From positions 18,408,811 to 18,472,810 of the forward strand of contig CM064481.1 of the NCBI GenBank assembly GCA_032716605.1: 64,000 nt of DNA, read 5' to 3'. The DNA comes from Paralithodes platypus (Eukaryota > Arthropoda > Malacostraca > Decapoda > Lithodidae). This document shows, piece by piece, positions 12,102-21,471 of this stretch. The translations under genes were made by a program, and so were the position numbers. A model generated the notes under the pieces. The model was not told the DNA's origin. It did no database searches and saw nothing but the letters and a program-made list of their open reading frames with translations. Position 1 is the stretch's first letter. Every line of letters starts with the position of its first letter.

Positions 12102-13453
12102 ATGACCAACAAGATCCTGTATGTGGGGGAGGTTCCCTGGCTGCGGGAGCTGAGGGCTAATGTGATAGAGCTACTGGAACTACACCGAACGGCTGGAAAC
12201 ACACTCGCTCGTTCTGATGCTGTTGTTAGGTCATTTGGTCACACCTTCCTCTACACTTGGAAGGTTTTGATGCAGAAGTCTTTTGTGTCTTGTTATCCTA
12301 CTGGACTCCAGGAATTCTGGGAATGGATGGCCAACACTGCAGAGTACCAAAAGTTTGGCAGGCCTCACTTGGCACGCGTCCTTGCCTGTCTCGATTTTTT
12401 CATTGACCCTCCCAAGAAAGCTTCTTCTCAGAAGCTTGTACTGCGAGATCAGCTTCCAAGCTGTACCTGTTCTTACGAACAACTAAAGCCACAGCTTGTT
12501 TATAAGCGTTCTCTTAGCTCTGGTGCCTCGTGTGAAACATTTCTGTTTCGGGACAATGGTAAATATCTAGTATGCAAACTGGGTAAGCGAGAAGATTGGA
12601 GCATGTTGCAGGCTTTCTGGCGTGAGGCTTTATTGCTGGATTATCTGCGGGGTGCTGAAGGCTCCCCAGCCTTGCATGCCAACTGCTCCGACCGTCCTTG
12701 TCTCTTCCTGTCCTGTGTGGAGGGCAAGACTCTAAGTCGTGCGTATAGCTGTCTTAGTGCTCGAGGGTTGGTGGAAGTGTTCTTGGCACTGGCACGCAGC
12801 CTACAAGATGTTCACAGGGGTCCTACATAACGATATCAAAGCCGATAATGTAATTGTCAAGATTCCTATGGTTGGTCTTGGAAAAGTTCGAGCTGCCCTG
12901 ATTGACTTTGGATTGGGGGCACTAGTAGATGAAGTTGCACCTACAAGAAACCATAATGTCATTAATTACATTCAGTATATGTGGTACGCTCCTGAGGTGT
13001 TCTTTAACTAGTGACATTTCTTCTCTTGGTATGATGCTTGAACGTCTGGTTGTAAAGCAGATGAAGGCTGGACGACTGAGTACTTGGCCGGAGGGACTTG
13101 AGGAACTTGTGGCCGACATGGTAGAGTACAAAGAGGAGGACCGACCAACTATCACAGAAGTGATCACTAGGCTGACTGCCATACTGCCTGGCCTCCTGTA
13201 CCTTCAGCGGTCACTGGAAGGGTTCCCTGACTCTGATGACGAGTCGGATGATGAGTCAGATGAGGATGACTCGGATGAGGATGACTCAGATGAGGATGAG
13301 TCGGGTGAGGATGACTCAGATGAGGATGAGTCAGGTGAGGATGAAGGTGAGTCAGATGAGGATGACTCGGATGAGGATGAGTCTGGTGAGGATCGGGGTG
13401 AGTCAGATAAGGAATCAGATGAGAGTAAATATGATATAAATGGGGTAGACTAG
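12102..13453 (+). pseudogene. Intronless protein-kinase-like gene with acidic repeat tail; two frameshifts
   Basis: The likely start is the ATG at 12102 (caaaATGacc context). About 135 residues of unrecognised, probably helical sequence precede a protein-kinase domain. Visible elements are a degenerate Gly loop (SSGASCETFLF), the VAIK-type lysine in LVCKLG, a helix-C glutamate in REALLLDYL, the catalytic loop HNDIKADN, the Mg-binding DFG in LIDFGLG, an APEV motif and an ISSLGMMLE helix. All catalytic residues are present. The C-terminus is a 15-bp-periodic Asp/Glu/Ser tail. Two indels break the frame: one in the AGGGGT run near 12818-12823, one near 13003-13010 just after APEV. No introns are apparent. 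A recent retrocopy, a gene carried by a mobile or viral element, or assembly indels would all fit. I do not recognise the family. Confidence 0.7.
13229..13425 (+). repeat. Coding minisatellite, ~15 bp period (Asp-Glu-Ser)
   Basis: Tandem gatgaggatgactcg-like units encode DEDDS/DEDES/GEDES repeats at the C-terminus of the kinase-like frame. Codon-level variation (gactca, gactcg, gagtcg) shows several rounds of unit duplication. Confidence 0.9.
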
Positions 13454-14460
13454 ACAAACTTGTTAATTCTAATATCTAACCACTACTCGTATAACTTTTT
13501 CTTTAAGATAAAGTGTCTCATCGTTGGTGCGCAGACTTTGATGTCTTTGATATTATTTTGACTATCACTAGGTGGTTGTATTCAACTTAGGAAGAGCCTC
13601 TGGGAATGAAAAAGGTTAACAATTTTAACCTTTTTGGCTTCCATAGGTCCTTCTCCAGCTGAAGAAAACCAACTAATGATAACCATAATAAAATGAAAAA
13701 GGTGTCATCTTATTAAAGGAGTTATAATATGATAAGGACCTGATTTGTACTGGAATATTGCCTGCACAAATAGTTGTAACAGTCATTCTTGACATAACAC
13801 TATCTGGTGCGATGTGTTGGGGATTATTATCTATCTATCTATCTATCTATTGCTGGACGACATAATCCCCGAATCCCACGAACGAATCACCCCCATGCAC
13901 CTCTGTCCCCAGTCAGTTGATGCCCCTCCTCCCATCCAGCACCGCTTTCACGCATATACTTCTTAACTTAAGAAATAGGGTGGTCACCCTATTTCTTTGG
14001 GTGGAAATGAGTTACATGGAGGGATCGTGTTTAAATATTAGTGAGGGTTTTTATCTATTTTGACATGTTCGAGCAGTGTATTTTTAGCGTGCTTCACTGC
14101 TCCCTCCTTTATAATTCCCACAGGTCCATTTATTTAAGCTGTATTAAATCGTCGGATGATACCGAGAATGAACTGTCAAAATGCGTCATAATTTTTAAAA
14201 GGTTAATGGGATGATTTGTTCCAGTGATCTTGGTTTATTCTACTACCGTACTGCATGTTTGAGATTTTTTTTTTTTTTTTTTTCAAAATTCCACTTAGGC
14301 CTAGTGTCATCCGATTTGGACGTTCTTGTTCTCATATTTATCAGATTCATGGCAAGAATGGATTTTACTCCCGAGAACTTGTGATGTGCATTACCATAGG
14401 GTTAATGAGCTACAGTCTTGCTGAACACCTATAAAAGCCAAAGAATATTTGATACGAGGA
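13454..14460. other. Non-coding spacer with palindromes and microsatellite
   Basis: I see no gene. A hairpin AAAAAGGTTAA/TTAACCTTTTT lies near 13604-13632, about 150 bp after the kinase-like stop codon. A (CTAT)n tract is at 13828-13853. A 26-bp hairpin with 12-bp perfect arms (AGAAATAGGGTG) and a 2-base spacer is at 13971-13996. A poly-T tract is at 14263-14283. Confidence 0.6.
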
Positions 14461-16170
14461 ATTCTTCGACAGATGACTGGTGTACTACAACTGCGACGTC
14501 TCCCCCGCAGATGACTGGTGAACTACAAAGAGCATTTATGTTCTGTAGTACTGTATATTTCAAGTGATATCTCGTTACCAAGTGCTCTGTCTTTGACTAC
14601 TCCTCTGCTGCAAAATTAACAACTCCACAATGCCAGCCAATCAAGAAATTCATGTCGAGCCATCAGATTCACAGCCCTTTCTACAATGCCCAACGAGATA
14701 ATTGTTGCAGAACAATTATACAAAAGTGGAACTACAAAAAAGATGCCAGGAGCTTGGTTTAAACAAAATATGGGTTACAAAAACTGAATTGATAGACATG
14801 TTAATTTAACATTCTGAGCAGACCACATCCCCGGTAATCCCCAATGACGATAGTCATGTACGTGCTGAGATGCGCAAAATGGGTAAAGATATTGAAGAAA
14901 TTATGTCCAAATTAGCAACTAAAGACTTGGAGATAGAAATACTCAATGAAGAAATCAAGACCGCATATGGTATCATTAAAGGACTTCAACAGCGAATGAC
15001 AGATATGGAACAGATCACGAAGGATGGACAGCAGGCTTGTTCAGCAACACCTACACCATCCTGCCTTCTGGACGACACCAACTTACGACGAGTTTTATCC
15101 TCAGACCTTGGCGACATCAGTTCTGCTCAATAAGGACACTACATGGTGATAATCTAAACTTGCTCAGAAGCTGGGTAACTGATAAACTTACCACAGCTCC
15201 TAGTGAATGTATCATATATTGTGGCATGTATGACATCTTGGAGGAGGCACCCTTATAAAACACTCTAAACCATCTTGTAGCACTGATTGGCGAACTTAAA
15301 GAACAAAATATGAATATGAAGATATATGTGTGTGAAATAATGCCAACGCTGATACCCCAGGTGTTCCAAGCTAAAATAGAAGATTACAACATACACCTAA
15401 ACAAATGAGAAGAATCAAATGATGTAGGCCTACCTATTATAAAAACTGTAACTCATTTCAAACTAAGCACTGGAGAACTAGAGGAGTTTACCTTTGATGC
15501 CAAAAATAATCTTTCTTCAAGACTAAATAGAATAGGAGCAACCCGGCTGCTGGATTGTATTGAAACACAATGCACTGGATTCAAACTCTGTGAAAACTGG
15601 AACATAATAAAGAGACATACAAATAACCCTACCAATTTAAACACCAGAACCAACTATGGCTTCCGGCAAACTGTAATGGAAGACAGACGCATAGTCCAAG
15701 CGTCTTCCCAGTAACTACCCCGGGCACCTGCCAAGAAAGCTAGGAGGGAGAGGATATGCATGGATCCTTTTCAGCCACGAACCCAGCCCCGTCATCAGTC
15801 CCGGCAACAGCCCCAGTTCCAGCACATAAACGGGCCCCAGTCTTTACCCAGACACCAGCCCCGGCACCTGCCCCAACACCAGTCCCACCCTCAGTCTCGG
15901 TCCCAGCCCTGTCAGCAACCTCGGAGCCCTGTTCCAAGACGACCCTGGCCTAACCAGAGTGACAGGGGACCTTTTACTACTAACATCCATGGTGGTCACA
16001 CTAATTCTAGGTAGTTCACATCTAATCATAAGTATCCTAAGCAAGGTTGTTATAATTGTGGTGAATATAACCATCACCAAGTTAATTGTAGGCATGACCA
16101 TAGGCTGAAATGTAGTTTGTGTCACCATCTAGGCCATAAACAATGGTTGTGTCCTATTTATAACCCATAG
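14461..16170 (+). pseudogene. LINE-E ORF1 remnant: SAP-like, coiled-coil, esterase-like, CCHC
   Basis: A decayed ORF1 of a CR1/L2-type non-LTR element, read across several stops and frame changes. In order: a leader with two copies of cagatgactggtg (about 14470 and 14509); a start near 14630; a SAP-like stretch (ELQKRCQELGLNK, near 14730); a coiled coil (about 14870-15010); an esterase (SGNH)-like segment with IIYCGMYDI and KIYVCEIMPTL (about 15150-15400); a basic Gln/Pro/Arg-rich linker (about 15720-16010); and two zinc knuckles, CYNCGEYNHHQVNC and CSLCHHLGHKQWLC, near 16048-16150. Stops lie at about 14805, 15132 and 15407. The esterase-plus-knuckle order is known for ORF1 of CR1-like LINEs. 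Confidence 0.7.
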
Positions 16171-16189
16171 GTGCTTGGTGAAGAAGTAA

Positions 16190-16463
16190 TTGCCGGTAGG
16201 ATTGTCTACACCAAAAGTGATAATCTTATAATTGATCATATTAATGCAGAGTCTGTTAGCTAATAAGGACGAGATATGTCTTTTGTCTAACAACTTGAAT
16301 TCTGATATTTTGTGTGTAAGCGAAACATGGTTAACATCTGACATTCCAAATGAACATATTGCCATTCCCAACTATAAAGTGTTTAGATGTGACAAGGGCA
16401 AAGGTGGCGGTGTATGCATATATGTTAGAGACGACTTTACTACCACTCCTATTGATGTAACAC
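16190..16463 (+). pseudogene. LINE-E ORF2 N-terminal endonuclease fragment
   Basis: Just downstream of the ORF1 remnant, a short frame carries the start of an APE-type endonuclease: a HINAESLL-like motif, ILCVSETWL with the catalytic glutamate, and GGGVCIYVRDD. It stops abruptly at about 16463, where the sequence becomes LINE-B reverse transcriptase. This is either a 3' truncation or a recombination junction between two LINE families. Confidence 0.7.
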
Positions 16464-16669
16464 TTATCTTCTGATCTAACTACTATTTCCAATTGGGTCA
16501 GAGAAAACCTTGTTGCCTTTAATGCTTCCAAAACCCAATTTCTCTATCTTACTACCCGTACAGAACTCCCAGAGGACTATTCCTTATTCTTCAACAATAC
16601 AAAAATCAATCCTTCATCTTCTCCCCAATATTCTTGGTGTCTCTTTTTCTTCTGCTCTCAGTTGGAAGT

Positions 16670-16955
16670 GTAATGTCAGTGAAAATAGGTTAGCCTAAAC
16701 AGACCGAGATGCGGAAATAACTTGAGCCGACCATGCCAAGTGAGATATCTTTCTTGGTGTCACTGGTAGAGTGTTCGCCTCATGGCCCAAGGGTCCCGGG
16801 TTCAATCCCAGGCCCTGGCATATTTTCGTAAGGCTATTTCAGCATCTAATGAGGTTTAGGTGTGTTGGTAAAATTGTTAAGATGGTTGAGAGTAAGATCG
16901 GAGCTCCATAAATCCTCTTTCGGGTATGGTGTAAAAACCTACTGTATTCATACAG
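16670..16955 (+). mobile_element. tRNA-derived SINE 1
   Basis: It is inserted in LINE-B between cagttggaag and aaggaccatatt, with a short ggaag/gaagg-type duplication. The region 16752-16822 is tRNA-like, with an A-box-like TGGTAGAGTG and a B box GGGTTCAATCCC, fitting the GGTTCRANNCC consensus. The rest has no ORF. Confidence 0.7.
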
Positions 16956-17055
16956 AAGGACCATATTACCATTCTTGCTAAGGCACCCTCCCAAAAGCTG
17001 GGTGTGCTCAACCGCCTCACAGTCCCACCCCTACTCTGTGCAACTTCCCACCCCA

Positions 17056-17447
17056 AGGTCAAGTGGTGAGCACGCTCGCGTGTGAATCTGAAAGACCCGG
17101 GATCGAATCCCTGCCACGGCGGACATTTAGTGGGTGCGGTAGTACGTCCTAGCATGTTTAACATGCTTGCACCCAGTCAGGGGACATCCTGACGACGTAT
17201 ACAGACAAAACACACATAACAAAGCCACTCCAACACCTTCCTCTCTCTCCAACACCCCTTCTCCCTTCTCAACACTCTTCTCTGAGCTATTGCCGATAAA
17301 AATGGCATGTTCAGTCCTGTAAAGAATCGTATGATTCAGAGTCGTAAAGATTCCAGGACGAGCTCATTAGCGGCGGATCCCCAGATCGACCGTGGTGATT
17401 GTCGCCTAAACATCTACAAAACTAAACTAAACTAAACTAAAACTGAA
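17056..17447 (+). mobile_element. tRNA-derived SINE 2 with (AACTA)n tail
   Basis: It is inserted in LINE-B after accccaagg; the interrupted site is intact at about 29040. The tRNA-like head has an A-box-like AAGTGGTGAGCACG and a B box GGGATCGAATCCC. A non-tRNA body of about 270 bp follows, ending in an (AACTA)n tail at 17421-17446. A short palindrome, gcatgtttaacatgc, lies at about 17151-17165. It is a different family from SINE 1. Confidence 0.75.
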
Positions 17448-17690
17448 CTAAGGGTGAAACGCTATTCTCAGTCTTTCTTCTATTCAACAGCTGAGCTCTG
17501 GAACTCTCTCCCAGAATCAGTCTTTCCCTCCTCCTATGACTTAAATTGCTTCAAACTCCATGTGTCCAGGCATTTTGGCTCGAACGTCCCTTGATTTTGG
17601 CCCTGTCACTCTTTCAACTATGGAGGAGACACTCGCTACAGGCAGTTCTGCCTTTTGTCTCCCTCACTCACATAGGAAAAGAAAAGAAAA

Positions 17691-19945
17691 GTGGGCACTG
17701 ACACTGTTTCCGCCTGTCTACCACAGGACTAACACCAGAGGTTGCAAAAGTCTCAGACTCGGCTCTACGGTCAGGGCTACCACCTGATTGAGAGAACTTT
17801 CTTATGCAGCCAGCGCTACCACCTGATTGATTAAGTCGGTAGTGAGGCTTATTGCTTCCTTCTATCCTTTCTATCTTAGGATTTCTCCTCCAAGATCCAA
17901 AGATTGGGTCTAAGCCAGCAGGCTGATTGCTTGTCTTACCATCGGCTGGCGGTGGTATTGTCTCTTTCGGCCGCTTGGTCCCTGTCGACGAACTTCGGGG
18001 TAGTAAGGGCACGGTTGAACTGGATGTTTCTCCTGAAGCTGCAGGACTGGGTAGAGGGGCGGTAGTTTTGGTTTTGCATAGCTCCTTCGGTCGTGATGAA
18101 GTTGAACTATGGTGGTTGTCATTGGTTGGTGAGGTGGTAGAGATATTGGGGTTGTTGGTGGTGAAAACTTTCCCCAAGTCTGGAGGGTTATTGAGGGGAC
18201 GTGATGGAGGAGATTTACGTTGCTGAGGAGGGTCTAGATGTTTTTCCAGGGACCGCGACAGAGGGGCACCTTTGGGGTTGCAAGGAATTTCGGGTGTGCA
18301 AGTGGGGAATTTGGGGAAGAAGTTGTCGAGGTGCCAGTGGTGAGGGTCCCCACGTGTTCCCCGAGTTTTGCCCTTTTTCGGGGGGAATTACGTCGCTGTG
18401 CTGATGACTGGTGTTCCCGCCTGTTGTGCTAGTGGTGTCTGGTGTTGCTGGCAAAGTTGGAGCTTTTGGGCTGCTTGGTAGTGCTGGGTTGACAATCTTT
18501 TGAGGTCTTGGTTGTGGACGGGAATAATTTAGTTTCCCCTGGTCTTCTCGTGATTCTCCGTTTTCTTTGTTGGCTGGTGGTGCACGCGCAACTTCAGGGG
18601 AGGTGCTGTTATTTGGAAATGGCTGGTCTGGGCTGGCATAACTTTGCAAGTTTGCATTTCCTGTGGAAGCAATCCTGATTGATTCAGATGATTTATTGGT
18701 AATAGGGTCTGACTGGTAATGGTGGGTCGGCATGGCATTTTGGTCAGGGCGCATCTCACTATCGCCTTTCAAATAAAAGTCCCGACCCCGGGGCTGGAGC
18801 AGGTACGTTGAAGAGGTGTCGTCCTGGTGGTGAGGCTGTAGGTGCCCTAGGAAGACATGCCAGATGCGTACTGTGGTGTTGTTGGGTGCCTTATGGATGC
18901 AGGAGAGTAGGCCTACAAGGGTTAGTGGACAGTACGAAGGCATTACCGTATTTAGGAAGTGTCTGGGGTTTTTCTTCACTTGAGATACCCCGTCCTTGAT
19001 GATGGAGACACGTTTAAGTTTCATCTCTGCTATGGTAGGTAAGGGTGTCGATGAGCTGAACGGGTGAGTTGTTGCCGTGCTGGTAGCTGGAGGGGAAGTG
19101 ACCTATTGACGTGACCCCGGCGGGGTTTTGTTGAGGTCTGCGGATGCCAAAGTACAAGGTGTGGGCAAAGGTGAAGTTGAGGTTGAGACAAGTGTGTTTG
19201 TTGCCCCTGTTGACTTTGAGGTTGCAGGGATTGTGGTAGGTGTAGAGCTGCCTTTCTTTGTTGAGGAGTAAGGTTTGGGACTTCTCTGCTTTGGTGAGTT
19301 GATTTCAGGCTCCCATCGTGTTGGACGGCGAATGGGGCGGCCAAATCTTGAAAAACTGGACGTCTAGGAGGAGGTGGAGATGGAGTTAGTGGTGGTGAAG
19401 ATCGGAAATTGCATGGAGAGAGAGGTTTTATGGAAGTGGTAGAAGGAAGGTTAGTGGGGACATGTTTAGAAGTGGAGAGTTTGACGGGGATAGGAGTGGT
19501 TTTGGTCGGTGTGAGGAGAGGTTGGCTGGGGGTGGTGAGGTAGGTTGAGGTATAGGTGAAGATATGAGTTTTTGGAGGGGTATAGAGGGTATATGTGGTG
19601 GTGATGGTGAGGTATCGGTGGGGGATAGAAATGATTGATTACGTGTGGAAAAAGGTGAAGCTGTGAGTTGGAATGGGGTTGGTTGTGGGGAAAGATGGTA
19701 GGGAGGGGTGGCAGAAGTGGGTGAGGGCATTTCGGCTGCGGAGGAGGTGGGGGTGGATAAGTTAGGATGAGGTTGTATTCTGGGTTGGTGTGGCGGAGAG
19801 GGTATAAACGGGACTGGTGAGGTGGGGGTAGGGGAGTTTGGACAGGAAGGAGGGGGAGGGGGGGCAAAATAGGTCTCTGTTGGAGAGGAAGAGCAGGGTC
19901 AAGATTATTAGTGGGGTTGACATCCATGTTTTGTTTTTCAGCCAT
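17691..19945 (-). pseudogene. Pro/Ser/Thr-rich ORFs 3' of a Gypsy integrase
   Basis: Several minus-strand open stretches (19945-19466, 19344-19030, 19024-18215, 18177-17668) encode proline-, serine-, threonine- and glutamine-rich sequence with little predicted order. They follow the integrase in transcriptional order and the first overlaps its C-terminus in another frame. By position they could be an extra 3' ORF of the LTR retrotransposon, or a Gag-type ORF of a neighbouring copy. I see no signal peptide, transmembrane segment or zinc knuckle that would decide it. The frame changes suggest decay. Confidence 0.4.
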
Positions 19946-20700
19946 AATTGTGATTTCCTGTCAAGTGGCTGGACCCATCTTACATACCTATTTCGATACG
20001 TGCGTGACTCCCCATGATAATTAACTACAACCTGGTAACAGTTAGGGATTTTCAGGATCTCGAAGGGTCCTTGATATCTGGGTTGTAACTTGGTTAGCAC
20101 TGGTAGTTTTGCAGTCATCACAAGATCCCCTACTCGATGAGGGCTGGTTTTGGGGGTCTCATCTGGTTGTAGGTCTTCCAGATATTGGAGCTGTCGTAGG
20201 CAATTTCTCAAGTGAACTAGGTTGGTGTTGAGGGCGGGCGAAGGCTCGGAGGGTGCGGCAAGGTGTCTGAGGGGAAGCAATAAGGGTGGCTCGCCGAAAA
20301 TCTTCTCATGGGGTGTGGTGCCATCTTCTCGAGGGCAGGTGTTGATTCCCCATTGCATAATAATTACCTGACTAGGCCAGTCTGTGGAATTCATCTGTTG
20401 TAGTCGAGTGAGGATCTGGTTGGCTATGGTTCTGTGGCTCTGTTCGCAGATGGAATTTCCCTTTGGCCAATATGGGGATGATCGAGTGGCTGATCTTGAA
20501 GCCAAACACTTCGGAAACTTGTTTCCAGACTTGACCGGTGAACTCGGGGGCATTGTCTGGATGAATGGCTTGAGGTAATCCGAAGTATGGGAAGACGTGT
20601 TGTAGTAGGGCCTCGGCCACGGCAAAAGCTGTGTGTTCCTTGGCAGGGCAAGCTATTACGTACTTAGAATAGGTATCGACAAAGGTTATCAGGAATCGAA
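19930..20700 (-). pseudogene. Gypsy-type integrase, fragment 1
   Basis: This is a DDE integrase core on the minus strand: FVDTYSKYVIA (first Asp), HPDNAPEFTGQVW (second Asp), then PYWPKGNSICEQSHRTI (Glu), followed by a C-terminal module with RYQGPFEILKI that resembles the GPY/F motif. A frameshift near 20470 separates the second Asp from the Glu. Upstream zinc-binding and RT parts are absent because the sequence switches at about 20700 to a plus-strand Gypsy RT. The core sequence differs clearly from the plus-strand integrase at 25.1 kb, so two families meet here. Confidence 0.85.
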
Positions 20701-21471
20701 CAGTTGGGAGGAACATATCAACCGACTACGAGAAGTATTAGAGAGAATCAGGAGGGCAGGACTTATATTAAAACCTTCCAAGTGCCAATTAGGGGCCTGT
20801 GAAGTAGCATACTTAGGACATGTGGTTTCCAAGAAAGGTATTCAACCTGACCCCCTTAAAGTAAAGGCAGAAATTTCAACCCCCACCACTGTCAAAGGAA
20901 TCAGAGCGTTTCTGGGAATGGCTTCCTATTATCGGAGGTTTATACCAAATTTTTCAAAAATTGCTCGACCTATGACTAAGAGACTTAAAAATGAGAGGAA
21001 ATTTGACTGGGACCAGAGCTGTCAAATAGCTTTTGATCACCTGAAACAAAAGCTAACCTCTAACCCCATTGTTTGTCATCCTGATTTTACCAAGCCGTTC
21101 CAATTGTACACCGATGCTTCTGATGAAGGGCTAGGGGCAGTCTTGGCCCAGAAGGTGAATGGGAAAGAAGGCATAGTGGCATGCGCCAGCCGGACCCTGA
21201 ATAAGGGCAAAAAGAATTACAGCATTACTAAAAAAGAATGTCAAGCTTTAGTCTGGGCTGTACAATATTTCTGTTCTTATTTAGCCGGAGTTCATTTTGA
21301 AGTAATCACGGACCACCATAGCTTACAATGGCTTAGAAAAATGAAGACAGAAGATGGATTGTTTGTTAGGTGGAAGGGGATTCTGGAGGAATATTCCTTT
21401 TAGGTTACGCATCGACCGGGTAAATTACATACCAATCCCGATGGTCTATCCAGATTACCTGTAGCACCAGT
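20701..21471 (+). pseudogene. Gypsy-type RT (C-terminal) and RNase H, fragment 2a
   Basis: The 5' boundary is inside the RT: only the connection after the palm remains (KPSKCQLG, VAYLGHVVS, FLGMASYYRRFIPNFS), typical of Ty3/Gypsy pol. RNase H follows with LYTDASDEGLGAVL, NYSITKKECQALVWAV and ITDHHSLQWL. A TAG at about 21401 interrupts just before the VTHRPGK motif that normally joins RNase H to integrase. The element is interrupted at 21472 by LINE-A and resumes at about 24690. Confidence 0.9.

Larger units (their letters stand above)
16464..17690 (+). pseudogene. LINE-B copy 1, 3' fragment with deletion and two SINEs
   Basis: This is homologous to 28440-29280 of the longer LINE-B copy: ENLVAFNASKTQF and LPEDYSLFFNNTKINPSS, then the KLGVLNRL segment, then AELWNSLPESVF near the C-terminus. 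About 300 bp between the NRL motif and the later HPYSV motif are missing. One SINE lies at about 16670-16955 and a second at about 17056-17447; the flanking LINE sequence can be rejoined across each. The fragment ends in an A/G-rich tail near 17680. Confidence 0.85.

Noticed and set aside
12102..13453. Kinase-like gene as an endogenous large-DNA-virus gene
   Set aside because: Attractive, but nothing else nearby looks viral and I cannot search databases; kept only as one of several possible origins.
16752..17125. Two tRNA genes
   Set aside because: Only A/B-box-like promoter parts are present, with poor cloverleaf pairing and SINE-type bodies and tails; better called SINE heads.
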